A stretch of 64,000 bases of DNA from Bacteroidota bacterium (GCA_023426145.1 JAFABG010000040.1:62001-126000), one strand, 5' to 3'; positions 1 to 9,839 are shown, counted from the first letter of the stretch. Translations and numbers: made by a program. The notes: generated from the sequence alone by a model not told the origin.

Positions 1-1137
1 AAAATTAAATTTAATTTCGGAATTAGTTCTAATTATTTTCTTGAAATAGCAAAATTTCGCGCCGCACGTATGTTATGGGCTAATATTGTAGCTTCTTATC
101 AACCAGAATGTTTGCGTGATTGTGAGAATAAAGGTGCTAACGGTGAATGTCGTTGTGCTGCGAAGATGGCGGTTCATGCGGAAACGTCGAGCTTTAACCT
201 TACTTTATTTGATGCCCATGTGAACTTGCTTCGTACACAAACAGAAGCAATGAGTGCGGCATTGGCTGGTGTTGATTCTATGACAGTAGTTCCATTTGAT
301 AAAACTTATTCTATTCCTGATGAGTTTTCTGAACGTCTTGCACGTAATCAGCAGTTATTGCTGAAAGAAGAATCACATTTTGATAAAGTAATTGATCCTG
401 CTGCAGGTTCTTATTATATAGAGAACCTGACTGTAGCTATTGCAAAAGAAGCATGGGAACTTTTCCTTTCTGTAGAAGGTGCGGGTGGCTTTTATGTTGC
501 TTTGAAGGCTGGAACGGTTCAAGCAGCAGTGAATGAAAGTAATAAGGCACGTCATAAAGCTGTTGCACAGCGTCGTGAGGTGCTACTAGGAACGAATCAA
601 TTCCCGAACTTTACAGAAAAATCAGGTACTAAAGAGCCAATTGATGCTGTTTGTAGTTGTGGAGGTATTTCTCATCATAGTACAAAGGATGTGGATACGT
701 TGATCTTCGACAGGGCTGCTAGTGAATTCGAGGCGTTACGCCTTGAAACTGAAGCTTCTGGTAAACGTCCGAAGGCATTTATGTTGACTATTGGTAACTT
801 GGCTATGCGTCAAGCACGTGCACAATATTCTTGTAACTTCTTAGCTTGTGCTGGTTATGAGGTGGTTGACAATCTTGGATTTGAAACAGTAGAAGCTGGG
901 GTTGAAGCTGCAATGACAGCTAAAGCTGATATTGTTGTCCTTTGTTCAAGTGATGATGAATATACAGAATACGCAATTCCTGCATATAAGGCATTGAATG
1001 GTCGGGCTATGTTTATTGTTGCTGGGGCTCCCGCTTGTATGGATGAACTGAAGGCTGCAGGTATCGATAATTTCATCCACGTGCGTGTCAACGTATTGGA
1101 TACCTTGAAAGAGTTTAACGCCAAACTATTGAAGTAA
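1..1137 (+). CDS. mutA: Methylmalonyl-CoA mutase small subunit (5' partial)
   Basis: The frame is open from base 1, so the gene begins before the window; the first in-window ATG at 70 is internal (the upstream residues FRAAR-MLWA continue the family sequence). With MutB it interconverts succinyl-CoA and (R)-methylmalonyl-CoA, the B12-dependent step toward propionate in Bacteroides. The visible part is the end of the TIM-barrel domain followed by a degenerate cobalamin-binding-like domain. The B12-ligating DxHxxG motif is absent from the C-terminal domain (it reads IGNLAMRQARA at that place), as expected for the non-catalytic subunit. It ends one base before the mutB start, so translational coupling is likely. 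Confidence 0.95.
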   Translation, partial: KIKFNFGISSNYFLEIAKFRAARMLWANIVASYQPECLRDCENKGANGECRCAAKMAVHAETSSFNLTLFDAHVNLLRTQTEAMSAALAGVDSMTVVPFDKTYSIPDEFSERLARNQQLLLKEESHFDKVIDPAAGSYYIENLTVAIAKEAWELFLSVEGAGGFYVALKAGTVQAAVNESNKARHKAVAQRREVLLGTNQFPNFTEKSGTKEPIDAVCSCGGISHHSTKDVDTLIFDRAASEFEALRLETEASGKRPKAFMLTIGNLAMRQARAQYSCNFLACAGYEVVDNLGFETVEAGVEAAMTAKADIVVLCSSDDEYTEYAIPAYKALNGRAMFIVAGAPACMDELKAAGIDNFIHVRVNVLDTLKEFNAKLLK

Positions 1138-1138
1138 G

Positions 1139-3286
1139 ATGAGAAAAGATTTTAAAAACTTAGATATATATGCTGCATTTCAGCCTGCTAACGGTGCTGA
1201 ATGGCAAAAGGCTAACGGCATTTCCGCAGATTGGAATACACCGGAACACATTGAAGTGAAGCCTGTTTATACAAAAGAAGACCTTGAAGGTATGGAACAT
1301 CTTGGCTACGCAGCCGGACTTCCTCCTTATTTACGTGGTCCATATTCTGTGATGTATACTCTTCGTCCTTGGACTATTCGTCAATATGCTGGATTCTCCA
1401 CAGCTCAAGAGTCTAACGCTTTTTACCGTCGTAATTTAGCTTCAGGACAAAAAGGTTTGTCTGTTGCATTTGACTTGGCTACCCACCGCGGTTACGACCC
1501 TGATCATGAACGTGTAGTTGGTGATGTTGGTAAAGCTGGTGTGTCGATCTGTTCACTTGAGAACATGAAGGTTTTGTTTGATGGCATTCCTTTGAACAAA
1601 ATGTCTGTTTCTATGACGATGAATGGTGCGGTGCTACCAATTATGGCATTCTATATCAATGCAGGTTTGGAACAGGGTGCTAAGCTAGAAGAGATGGCTG
1701 GTACTATCCAGAATGATATTTTGAAAGAATTTATGGTGCGTAATACCTATATTTATCCACCTGCATTCTCTATGAAGATTATTTCAGATATCTTTGAATA
1801 TACTTCACAGAAGATGCCTAAGTTTAACTCTATTTCTATATCTGGTTATCACATGCAAGAAGCAGGTGCTACAGCTGATATTGAATTGGCTTATACATTA
1901 GCTGACGGTTTGGAATATCTACGCGCCGGAACGGCAGCAGGAATTGATATTGATGCGTTCGCTCCCCGCCTTTCTTTCTTCTGGGCTATCGGTACCAACC
2001 ACTTTATGGAGATTGCAAAGATGCGTGCTGCACGTATGTTGTGGGCTAAGATTGTGAAACAATTCAATCCAAAGAATCCTAAATCGTTGGCACTGCGTAC
2101 TCACTCTCAGACTTCAGGATGGTCATTAACTGAGCAAGATCCATTTAATAATGTAGGACGTACTTGTATAGAAGCTATGGCTGCTGCATTGGGACATACT
2201 CAATCTTTGCACACCAATGCGTTGGATGAGGCCATTGCCCTACCGACCGATTTTTCAGCACGTATTGCTCGTAATACTCAGATTTATATACAGGAAGAAA
2301 CTTATATCTGTAAGAATGTTGACCCTTGGGGTGGTTCCTATTATGTTGAAGCTTTGACCAATGAATTAGCTCATAAGGCTTGGGAGCGTATTCAGGAAGT
2401 TGAAAAACTGGGTGGTATGGCGAAAGCAATTGAGACAGGTATACCTAAGATGCGTATTGAAGAAGCAGCAGCACGTACTCAAGCTCGTATTGATAGTGGT
2501 GCTCAGACCATTGTAGGAGTTAATAAATATCGTCTTGAAAAAGAAGCCCCGATTGATATTCTTGAAATCGATAATACGGCTGTTCGTTTAGAGCAAATTG
2601 AGAATCTTAAACGCTTGAAAGAAGGACGTAATCAAGCAGAAGTGGACAAAGCTTTGGCTGCAATTACCGAATGTGTAGAGACTGGTAAGGGCAATTTGTT
2701 GGAACTTGCTGTTGAAGCAGCTCGTGTTCGTGCAACCTTAGGTGAAATATCTTATGCTTGTGAAAAGATTGTGGGACGTTATAAAGCAATAATTAGAACA
2801 ATATCAGGAGTGTATTCATCTGAAAGTAAAAATGATAGCGACTTTAAGCGCGCTTGTGAACTAGCAGAGAAATTTGCCAAGAAGGAGGGGCGTCAGCCTC
2901 GTGTAATGATTGCGAAGATGGGTCAAGATGGTCATGATCGCGGTGCTAAAGTTGTAGCAACGGGTTATGCTGACTGTGGCTTTGACGTAGACATGGGACC
3001 ATTGTTCCAAACACCTGCAGAAGCCGCTCGAGAAGCTGTAGAGAACGATGTGCATGTTGTGGGTGTTTCTTCATTGGCTGCAGGACACAAGACTTTGATT
3101 CCCCAGATAATGGATGAGTTGAAAAAGTTAGGTCGTGAAGATATTATAGTAATAGCTGGTGGTGTTATCCCTGCACAGGATTATGATTACTTATATAAGG
3201 CAGGGGTTGCTGCTATTTTTGGTCCAGGTACTCCAGTAGCGAAAGCTGCTTGCCAGATTCTAGAAATTCTTATGGACGGAGAATAA
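1139..3286 (+). CDS. mutB: Methylmalonyl-CoA mutase large (catalytic) subunit
   Basis: Full-length 715-residue alpha subunit. The N-terminal TIM barrel binds the CoA ester (RPWTIRQYAGFSTA near residues 80-93). The C-terminal cobalamin domain carries the DxHxxG motif as DGHDRG, with Asp597, His599 and Gly602 (His is the lower axial cobalt ligand). The enzyme works in the cytoplasm as a heterodimer with MutA. The start is one base after the mutA stop, so the two genes form one transcription unit, closed by a strong hairpin at 3316. No truncation or odd residues are seen. Identification is secure from length, motif and partner. Confidence 0.97.
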   Translation: MRKDFKNLDIYAAFQPANGAEWQKANGISADWNTPEHIEVKPVYTKEDLEGMEHLGYAAGLPPYLRGPYSVMYTLRPWTIRQYAGFSTAQESNAFYRRNLASGQKGLSVAFDLATHRGYDPDHERVVGDVGKAGVSICSLENMKVLFDGIPLNKMSVSMTMNGAVLPIMAFYINAGLEQGAKLEEMAGTIQNDILKEFMVRNTYIYPPAFSMKIISDIFEYTSQKMPKFNSISISGYHMQEAGATADIELAYTLADGLEYLRAGTAAGIDIDAFAPRLSFFWAIGTNHFMEIAKMRAARMLWAKIVKQFNPKNPKSLALRTHSQTSGWSLTEQDPFNNVGRTCIEAMAAALGHTQSLHTNALDEAIALPTDFSARIARNTQIYIQEETYICKNVDPWGGSYYVEALTNELAHKAWERIQEVEKLGGMAKAIETGIPKMRIEEAAARTQARIDSGAQTIVGVNKYRLEKEAPIDILEIDNTAVRLEQIENLKRLKEGRNQAEVDKALAAITECVETGKGNLLELAVEAARVRATLGEISYACEKIVGRYKAIIRTISGVYSSESKNDSDFKRACELAEKFAKKEGRQPRVMIAKMGQDGHDRGAKVVATGYADCGFDVDMGPLFQTPAEAAREAVENDVHVVGVSSLAAGHKTLIPQIMDELKKLGREDIIVIAGGVIPAQDYDYLYKAGVAAIFGPGTPVAKAACQILEILMDGE

Positions 3287-3315
3287 TAGCTAAGAAACTC
3301 TTTTTAAATTTTTTT

Positions 3316-3361
3316 CATCCCGCTTTATGGCCCTCTTTGAGCTTAAAGCGGGATGTTTTTT
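3316..3361 (+). terminator. Rho-independent terminator of mutAB
   Basis: Perfect 12-bp stem: CATCCCGCTTTA at 3316-3327 pairs with TAAAGCGGGATG at 3344-3355. A run of six T follows. It lies 29 bases after the mutB stop. Confidence 0.9.
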
Positions 3362-3393
3362 GGGCATTATGCAGTTAGTGAGAAATATTCGTG

Positions 3394-3401
3394 TAACTTT
3401 G
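3394..3401 (+). promoter_or_regulatory. Promoter -7 element of topB
   Basis: TAACTTTG matches the Bacteroides -7 consensus TAnnTTTG, 33 bases before the topB ATG. No good TTTG -33 box is present at the usual 19-bp spacing. Confidence 0.55.
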
Positions 3402-3434
3402 TAGACTGTTACTCTAAAAATAAGTAGGAAAAAG

Positions 3435-5558
3435 ATGATAGTTTGCATAGCCGAAAAGCCGTCTGTTGCACGTGATATAGCCGAAGTACTCGGCGCTCAT
3501 TCAAGAAGAGAAGGATATATTGAAGGGAATGGATACCAGGTGACCTGGACATTCGGCCATCTTTGTACCTTGAAAGAACCTCATGAATACACCCCTAATT
3601 GGAAATCATGGAACTTGGGAAGTTTACCTATGATCCCTCCCCGTTTTGGTATCAAGCTTATAGAAAATCCTACTTATGAGAAGCAATTTCATGTCATAGA
3701 AGGGCTGATGCAAAATGCTGATGAAATCATAAACTGTGGTGATGCTGGTCAAGAAGGAGAATTGATTCAACGCTGGGTAATGCAAAAAGCCGGTGCTCGC
3801 TGTCCAGTTAAACGTTTGTGGATTTCTTCTCTGACAGAAGAAGCCATTCGTGAAGGTTTTTCTAAGTTAAAGGATCAAAGCGATTTTCAGTCTCTTTATG
3901 AAGCTGGATTATCACGAGCAATGGGAGACTGGTTACTAGGGATGAATGCTACTCGTCTTTACACGATTAAATATGGACAAAATAAGCAAGTGCTTTCGAT
4001 CGGTCGAGTCCAGACTCCGACGTTAGCATTGATTGTAAACCGCCAACTGGAGATTGCAAACTTTCAATCGAAGCAATTTTGGGAACTCAAAACAAACTAT
4101 CGTGATACGACTTTTTCTGCATTGATTCGGAAAAGTGATGAGGAAATAGCAGCTGAAGAAGAAAAAAATGGTGGAAAGAAAAATATAGATAATCCTGGAA
4201 TAGATCCTATTGCCAATAGAGAGGAAGGAGAAGCATTGGTGGAAAGAATAAAAGCTCTACCGTTTTTTGTTACCAACGTTGGTAAGAAGGATGGGAAAGA
4301 ATATGCACCTCGCTTGTTTGATTTGACCTCTCTTCAAGTCGAATGTAATAAGAAATTTGCATATTCGGCTGATGAAACATTGAAACTTATTCAGTCTCTC
4401 TATGAAAAGAAAGTGGCTACATATCCTCGTGTTGACACCACCTTCTTAAGTGATGACATTTATCCAAAATGTCCAGGAATAATAAAAGGCCTTCGAGATT
4501 ATGAATTATTGATTACTCCTTTAGTAGGAACCACTTTGCCTAAATCTAAGAAAGTATTTGATAATTCGAAAGTTACTGATCACCATGCCATTATCCCTAC
4601 AGGTGTATATGCCCAAAACTTAACAGATATGGAGCGCCGCGTTTATGACCTTATTGCGCGTCGGTTTATTGCAGTGTTTTATCCTGATTGTAAGATTTCT
4701 ACTACTACAGTATTAGGTGAAGTCGATAAAATAGAATTTAAAGTGACGGGTAAACAGATTTTGGAGCCGGGATGGCGTGTGGTTTTTGCCAAAGATGTTA
4801 AGGATGCTTCTGATGAAAAAGAGGAAGAGAACGAAAATGTCCTTCCTGCTTTTAGAAAGGGAGAGAGTGGACCTCATATTCCTGACTTGAATGAAAAGTG
4901 GACACAACCGCCAAGACCTTATACAGAAGCAACACTCCTTCGTGCAATGGAGACAGCTGGAAAATTAGTAGATAACGACGAGTTACGTGATGCTTTGAAG
5001 GAAAATGGTATTGGACGTCCGTCAACGCGTGCTGCCATTATCGAGACTTTATTTAAGCGAAATTACATTCGTAAAGAACGGAAAAACTTAATAGCAACAT
5101 CTACGGGGGTAGAGTTGGTACAGGTTATTCATGAGGAATTGTTGAAATCAGCTGAATTGACTGGTATCTGGGAAAAGAAGTTGCGTGAGATTGAAAAAAA
5201 GACCTATGATGCTCGGCAATTCTTGGAGGAACTAAAGCAAATGCTATCCGAGATTGTGATGAGTGTACTTTCTGATAATACTAATCGGCGTATTACTGTT
5301 CAAGAGGCGATTGAACAAACGAAAGAAAAAGCTAAGAAAGAGCCTAAAAAGCGGGAGCGTAAGGCTAAAATGGCTAAAGAGGAAAAAGAAAAATCAGTAT
5401 TAAAAGATCCTGTTACTCTTGTTGCCATAAGTAATGCTGATGCCTTTGTAGGAACGCCCTGCCCTATTTGCGGCAAGGGAATCATTATTAAGGGGAAAAC
5501 AGCCTATGGGTGTTCTGAATGGAGAAATGGATGTACTTTTCGAAAGAATTTTGAATAG
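3435..5558 (+). CDS. topB: DNA topoisomerase III (type IA)
   Basis: 707 residues, the usual length for the family. An N-terminal Toprim domain (AEKPSVARDI near residue 6, Glu7; acidic motif GDAGQEGE at 102-109) is followed by the type IA core. The active-site tyrosine is Tyr330 in ATYPRVDT. A lysine/glutamate-rich linker (about 605-650) precedes a C-terminal four-cysteine zinc-ribbon-like segment (CPICGKG ... CSEWRNGC). It cuts and passes single strands to resolve replication and recombination intermediates. It has its own promoter and appears monocistronic. TopA is longer and has several zinc ribbons, so TopB is the better call. Confidence 0.93.
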   Translation: MIVCIAEKPSVARDIAEVLGAHSRREGYIEGNGYQVTWTFGHLCTLKEPHEYTPNWKSWNLGSLPMIPPRFGIKLIENPTYEKQFHVIEGLMQNADEIINCGDAGQEGELIQRWVMQKAGARCPVKRLWISSLTEEAIREGFSKLKDQSDFQSLYEAGLSRAMGDWLLGMNATRLYTIKYGQNKQVLSIGRVQTPTLALIVNRQLEIANFQSKQFWELKTNYRDTTFSALIRKSDEEIAAEEEKNGGKKNIDNPGIDPIANREEGEALVERIKALPFFVTNVGKKDGKEYAPRLFDLTSLQVECNKKFAYSADETLKLIQSLYEKKVATYPRVDTTFLSDDIYPKCPGIIKGLRDYELLITPLVGTTLPKSKKVFDNSKVTDHHAIIPTGVYAQNLTDMERRVYDLIARRFIAVFYPDCKISTTTVLGEVDKIEFKVTGKQILEPGWRVVFAKDVKDASDEKEEENENVLPAFRKGESGPHIPDLNEKWTQPPRPYTEATLLRAMETAGKLVDNDELRDALKENGIGRPSTRAAIIETLFKRNYIRKERKNLIATSTGVELVQVIHEELLKSAELTGIWEKKLREIEKKTYDARQFLEELKQMLSEIVMSVLSDNTNRRITVQEAIEQTKEKAKKEPKKRERKAKMAKEEKEKSVLKDPVTLVAISNADAFVGTPCPICGKGIIIKGKTAYGCSEWRNGCTFRKNFE

Positions 5559-5600
5559 ATCTTATCCAAAGATTATATTATCGTATAGGTAGGCGTGTAC

Positions 5601-5640
5601 GAGGGGCTCTAACTATGGGACCCTCTTTGCCTTTGTTTTT
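5601..5640 (+). terminator. Possible weak terminator of topB
   Basis: GAGGG at 5601-5605 can pair with CCCTC at 5621-5625, followed by a T-rich stretch ending in five T at 5636-5640. The stem is only 5 bp, so this is tentative. I see nothing else between topB and the next promoter. Confidence 0.3.
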
Positions 5641-5772
5641 GTCAAAAGCAACATTGCATGGAATTTCATAAATTCTTCTATTTTTATGAGATAAGAGACG
5701 TGATTGTGTGAATGTAGTTAAAAGTGGCTATGTTTTTTTGTAAAATAGCATAATTAAATTAAACAATAGCTT

Positions 5773-5803
5773 TTTGTTAATTGTTATAATCCTATTATTT
5801 TTG
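5773..5803 (+). promoter_or_regulatory. Promoter of bile salt hydrolase gene
   Basis: TTTG at 5773-5776, exactly 19 bp, then TATTTTTG at 5796-5803: a full match to the Bacteroides -33/-7 consensus. The predicted transcription start near 5810 leaves a leader of about 23 bases. Confidence 0.75.
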
Positions 5804-5832
5804 AAATATATACAAACTAAAATTGCACAAGT

Positions 5833-6885
5833 ATGAAAATGAGAATTATTGCTCCTGTAGTCTTCTTAGTTACAATCTTTGTTGTGAGTGTACATTCGGT
5901 AAAAGCATGTACACGTGCCGTATATCTTGGCCCTAATCAGCTGGTTATTACTGGGCGTACTATGGATTGGAAAGAGGATATTCAGTCCAATATTTACGTA
6001 TTCCCACGTGGAATAAATCGTTCAGGATATAATAAAGGTAAAACTTTGAATTGGACTTCTAAATATGGAAGTGTTGTCGCATCCGCCTACGATATAGCTA
6101 CGTGTGACGGAATGAATGAGAAGGGCTTGGTAGCAAGTTTATTATATTTTCAAGAATCAATTTATTCTCTTCCAGGTGACAATAGATCAGTAATGGGAAT
6201 AAGTATTTGGACTCAATATGTACTTGATAATTTTGCTACTGTGCGAGAGGCTGTTGATGAACTAAAAAAAGAAACTTTCAGAATAGATGCTCCCCGTTTA
6301 CCAAATAATGGGCCAGAGTCTACTCTGCATCTGGCTATAACTGACAGCACAGGTAACACTGCCATCTTTGAATATCTAAATGGAAAGTTAACTATACATG
6401 AAGGTAGAGAATATCAGGTGATGACAAATTCTCCACGTTATGATGATCAGTTAGCTATTAATGAATATTGGAAGGAAATAGGAGGTTTGCAAATGTTGCC
6501 AGGTACCAATCGTTCTGCTGATAGATTTGTCCGCGCTTCTTTTTATATTCACTCTATTCCGCAGACTCCTGATCCTAAAATTGCAGTGCCTAGTGTCTTA
6601 AGTGTGATGCGTAACGTTTCTGTTCCATACGGATTTAGCACACCTGATAAACCTAATATTTCTTCTACTCGTTGGAGGACTGTTTCAGATCAGAGGGATA
6701 AAGTGTATTATTTTGAGTCGACTTTGGCTCCAAATTTATTTTGGATTGATTTAAAAGAACTTGATTTTAACTCTTCGGCATCTATCAAAAAATTGTCTTT
6801 GACTAATGGGGAAGTTTATGTTGGTGATGCAGTTAAAGAATTGAAGGATAGTGATTCATTTAAGTTCCTCTTTCAGACCTATTAA
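5833..6885 (+). CDS. bsh: Bile salt hydrolase / choloylglycine hydrolase (Ntn family), secreted
   Basis: 350 residues. A hydrophobic signal peptide (1-25) ends in KA before Cys26. Cleavage there would expose Cys as the N-terminal nucleophile required in this family. Using Cys26 as position 2, the other active-site residues line up: Arg42 and Asp45 in GRTMDW, and Asn199 in MTNSP. It deconjugates glycine/taurine bile acids, or hydrolyses penicillin V in related members. The Cys-Thr-Arg start and the Bacteroides context favour bile salt hydrolase, but substrate cannot be proved from sequence. It is monocistronic, with its own strong promoter and a downstream bidirectional terminator. Confidence 0.85.
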   Translation: MKMRIIAPVVFLVTIFVVSVHSVKACTRAVYLGPNQLVITGRTMDWKEDIQSNIYVFPRGINRSGYNKGKTLNWTSKYGSVVASAYDIATCDGMNEKGLVASLLYFQESIYSLPGDNRSVMGISIWTQYVLDNFATVREAVDELKKETFRIDAPRLPNNGPESTLHLAITDSTGNTAIFEYLNGKLTIHEGREYQVMTNSPRYDDQLAINEYWKEIGGLQMLPGTNRSADRFVRASFYIHSIPQTPDPKIAVPSVLSVMRNVSVPYGFSTPDKPNISSTRWRTVSDQRDKVYYFESTLAPNLFWIDLKELDFNSSASIKKLSLTNGEVYVGDAVKELKDSDSFKFLFQTY

Positions 6886-6930
6886 TGAACTCTATTTGGA
6901 ATCTATTTTAAGTATTTAAAATATAGAAAT

Positions 6931-6973
6931 GACCGGTAAACTATAATGTAGAATACACTTTTGTTTACCGGTC
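6931..6973. terminator. Bidirectional terminator between bsh and M20 peptidase
   Basis: GACCGGTAAAC at 6931-6941 pairs perfectly with GTTTACCGGTC at 6963-6973 (11 bp). It lies between two convergent genes with A/T-rich flanks on both sides. Confidence 0.85.
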
Positions 6974-6995
6974 TTATTTTACTATTTAAGTTTAA

Positions 6996-8375
6996 CTAAA
7001 GTTTGGTCCTTTCAGCATATTCTTGATGGAACTCGATAACTGCTTCTATCCCTTTTCGGAAGATCCTGAGCGAAAAGTTCTCGTTAGGAGAATGGATGGC
7101 ATCCGATTCAAGTCCAAATCCCATTAAAATGGTTTTAATACCTAAAACATGTTCAAACGTTGCAATGATAGGAATGCTTCCACCACGACGTACAGCCAAA
7201 GGTTTTTTACCGAAAGCTATTTCAAAACCTTTTTCCGCTGCTTGATATGCAGGAAGAGAAATTGGACAAACATATCCTTGCCCTCCATGCATTGGAGTTA
7301 CTTTTACATCTACTGTGTCCGGAGCGATTTGCAAAATATAATCAGCAAATAGTTGAGAAATCTTATGATGATCTTGGTTTGCAATTAATCGGCAAGAAAC
7401 TTTAGCGTATGCTTTTGAAGGAAGAACTGTTTTCGAACCTTCTCCTGTATATCCCCCCCAAATACCACATACATCAAAGGAAGGTCGGCAACTATTTCGT
7501 TCAAGGGTACTGTATCCCTTTTCTCCAAAAAGTTCTTTTACGCCAATAGCGTCTTTGTACTTTTTTTCATCGAAAGGAATACGAGCAATCATTTCTCTTT
7601 CTGCCTCAGGCACTTCTTCTACGTCATCGTAGAATCCCGGTACGGTGATCTTTCCGTTTGGATCTGTTATCTTACTGATTATGTCACAAAGTACATTAAT
7701 TGGATTAGCCACAGCTCCACCGAAGTGTCCTGAGTGTAAGTCTCGATTCGGGCCGGTGACTTCTATCTCCCAATACGCCAGTCCACGTAACCCTGTTGTA
7801 AGCGATGGAAGTTCGGCACCTAGCATGCTTGTATCCGAAACTAAAATAACGTCTGCATTTAATAATTCTTTATGTTCTTCACAGAAAGATTCCAAGCTTG
7901 GAGAACCTATTTCTTCTTCTCCTTCAAAGATGAATTTGACATTGTTCTTTAATAGTTCATTTTTGACTAAATATTCAAAAGCTTTAACTTGAATAAAAGA
8001 TTGTCCTTTATCATCATCAGCTCCGCGTGCCCAAATATATCCTTCTCGTATTTCAGGCTCAAATGGATTACTTTTCCACAGATCTAGTGGTTCTGCAGGC
8101 ATCACATCATAATGAGCGTATATCAATATTGTTTTGGCATTTGGGTCTACATTTTTTTGTGCGAAAACAATAGGATTACCTTTAGAAGGCATTACCAATG
8201 CTTCGTCTACTCCAGCTTCAAGCATTAGTTGTGCCCAACGCTGTGCACACGCCATCATATCGTCGTGATGCTCAGGTAAAGCACTAATGCTCGGAATACG
8301 GATAAGGCTGAATAGGTCTTCTATTATTTTAGATTCGTTTTCTTGAATGTATTTTTGGATTTCGTTCATATACAT
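6996..8375 (-). CDS. M20 family metallo-dipeptidase/peptidase
   Basis: 459 residues of the M20/M25/M40 type, cytoplasmic (no signal peptide). Di-zinc site motifs are visible: YAHYDVMP with His88 and Asp90, ARGADDDKGQ around 116-125 (bridging Asp), and EGEEEIGS at 151-158 (catalytic Glu). A dimerisation segment follows (HSGHFGGAVANP). Such enzymes cleave dipeptides or deacylate N-acyl amino acids; the exact substrate is not readable. It starts 5 bases after the aroC stop, so it is the second gene of an aroC operon. The start could be MYM or the Met two codons later (8369). Confidence 0.88.
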   Translation of the reverse strand: MYMNEIQKYIQENESKIIEDLFSLIRIPSISALPEHHDDMMACAQRWAQLMLEAGVDEALVMPSKGNPIVFAQKNVDPNAKTILIYAHYDVMPAEPLDLWKSNPFEPEIREGYIWARGADDDKGQSFIQVKAFEYLVKNELLKNNVKFIFEGEEEIGSPSLESFCEEHKELLNADVILVSDTSMLGAELPSLTTGLRGLAYWEIEVTGPNRDLHSGHFGGAVANPINVLCDIISKITDPNGKITVPGFYDDVEEVPEAEREMIARIPFDEKKYKDAIGVKELFGEKGYSTLERNSCRPSFDVCGIWGGYTGEGSKTVLPSKAYAKVSCRLIANQDHHKISQLFADYILQIAPDTVDVKVTPMHGGQGYVCPISLPAYQAAEKGFEIAFGKKPLAVRRGGSIPIIATFEHVLGIKTILMGFGLESDAIHSPNENFSLRIFRKGIEAVIEFHQEYAERTKL

Positions 8376-8380
8376 GGTGA

Positions 8381-9457
8381 TTAAAGCTGCGTGGTTTTAT
8401 CCAGCAGATAATAGTCTAGAATAGTCATGGCAGCCATTGCTTCTACAATAGGCACAGCACGCGGGAGGACGCAGGCGTCATGGCGTCCGCGAGCTTTCAA
8501 AGTGGTGTCAATGCCGTCTATATTTACCGTTTCTTGTTCCATCAGTATAGTGGCTATTGGTTTGAATACTACGCGGAAGTAAATATCTTGGCCGTTGCTG
8601 ATACCTCCTTGAATTCCTCCAGAATGGTTAGTATGCGTTTCTATTCGCCCGTTGTTATTGTAGAAAACGTCATTCTGCTCCGATCCTCTCATCTTTAGCC
8701 CTTTAAAACCTTCTCCATATTCAAATGCTTTAGCAGCATTTATTGTTAGCATAGCATTGCCTAATGCTGCATGTAGTTTTCCAAAAACAGGTTGTCCTAA
8801 GCCAATGGGGCAGCCTTTGATTACACATGTTAAGGTGCCCCCAATAGTATCACCTTCACCTTTCACCTTGTAGATAAGATCTGCCATTTCTTTAGCCTTT
8901 TCAGGATCAGGGCAACGGACATCGTTCGTTTCTATTAAGTCAAAATTATAATCAGAATAGCTACCTTCCAATTTAATCGCGCCAACTTGCGATGTGTAGG
9001 CTGTAATGCTTATTCCTAACTGCTGGAGTGCTAACTTAGCTAATGAACCTGCTACTACTCGTGAAATCGTTTCACGAGCGGATGAACGTCCACCACCTCG
9101 ATGATCACGGATCCCATATTTGACAGTATATGTGTAATCTGCATGCGAAGGGCGATATACTTCTTTCAGATTATTGTAGTCATTGGAATGTTGATTCTCG
9201 TTCCAAACGATAAATCCTATAGGGCATCCTGTTGATTTTCCCTCGAAGATTCCAGAGAGAAACTCAACTTTATCAGGTTCTTTACGTGCAGTAGTGAGGA
9301 TAGATTGTCCAGGACGGCGACGGTTTAGTTCCTTTTGTATAAATTCCTCATCAATAGTTATACCGGCAGGAAATCCGTCAATAACTCCGCCAACTCCTTT
9401 TCCATGAGACTCGCCGAAACTTGTGAGTCGAAAGATATTTCCAAATGAATTAAACAT
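8381..9457 (-). CDS. aroC: Chorismate synthase
   Basis: 358 residues, normal length. It converts 5-enolpyruvylshikimate-3-phosphate to chorismate using reduced FMN, the last common step to aromatic amino acids, folate and menaquinone. The family signatures are present: TSFGESHGKGVGG near residues 12-24 (His18), the RDHRGGGRSSARET segment near 117-130, and the RHDACVLPRAVPIVEAMAA block near the C terminus. It is the first gene of the pair with the M20 peptidase. A TATATTTG -7 box lies upstream. Confidence 0.96.
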   Translation of the reverse strand: MFNSFGNIFRLTSFGESHGKGVGGVIDGFPAGITIDEEFIQKELNRRRPGQSILTTARKEPDKVEFLSGIFEGKSTGCPIGFIVWNENQHSNDYNNLKEVYRPSHADYTYTVKYGIRDHRGGGRSSARETISRVVAGSLAKLALQQLGISITAYTSQVGAIKLEGSYSDYNFDLIETNDVRCPDPEKAKEMADLIYKVKGEGDTIGGTLTCVIKGCPIGLGQPVFGKLHAALGNAMLTINAAKAFEYGEGFKGLKMRGSEQNDVFYNNNGRIETHTNHSGGIQGGISNGQDIYFRVVFKPIATILMEQETVNIDGIDTTLKARGRHDACVLPRAVPIVEAMAAMTILDYYLLDKTTQL

Positions 9458-9485
9458 AGTTGTGGCTTTTTAAAATTACTCTATG

Positions 9486-9493
9486 CAAATATA
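9486..9493 (-). promoter_or_regulatory. Promoter -7 element of aroC
   Basis: On the minus strand this reads TATATTTG, a full TAnnTTTG match, 28 bases before the aroC ATG. No clear -33 box. Confidence 0.6.
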
Positions 9494-9807
9494 ACAAAGT
9501 TTTCTATAAGAAGGTTGTGATTCTTAAATATCTTCGAAAATGACCTTTAAATGCTTCTTTTCTCTTGAAATATGTATCTAAATGCTGATAATTACTATTT
9601 GTCCATAGATTCATTGATTCAAATTTAGCGGTATATCTTTTGTTTAATGGGATTATAATTGGATACGTTGCTAACTAAAAAGTAATTCTGCCAAGGATTC
9701 GCTTTCATATTTCAACGTTTTTTTGTAAATGCTTAGTTTATTGATATTTTGAGATAATTCTCTATTTTATTTGTAGTTATTGATAGTAATGACAGCAAAG
9801 AATTTTC
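9494..9807. other. Intergenic region between divergent aroC and cysteine desulfidase genes
   Basis: About 310 AT-rich bases between the aroC promoter and the -7 box of the next gene. I see no RNA gene, convincing hairpin or credible small ORF here. Confidence 0.5.
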
Positions 9808-9815
9808 TACTTTTG
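9808..9815 (+). promoter_or_regulatory. Promoter -7 element deciding the start of the desulfidase-like gene
   Basis: TACTTTTG matches TAnnTTTG and lies inside a longer in-frame extension that would start at 9780. Transcription should begin near 9822, so the Met codon at 9840 is the likely start. Confidence 0.55.
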
Positions 9816-9839
9816 CACAAACTAAAAGCCTTTTGGGTT

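Noticed and set aside
9780..9839. 20-codon extension of the desulfidase-like gene
   Set aside because: It contains the -7 box TACTTTTG, so it should not be transcribed in full, and family members begin at the Met at 9840.
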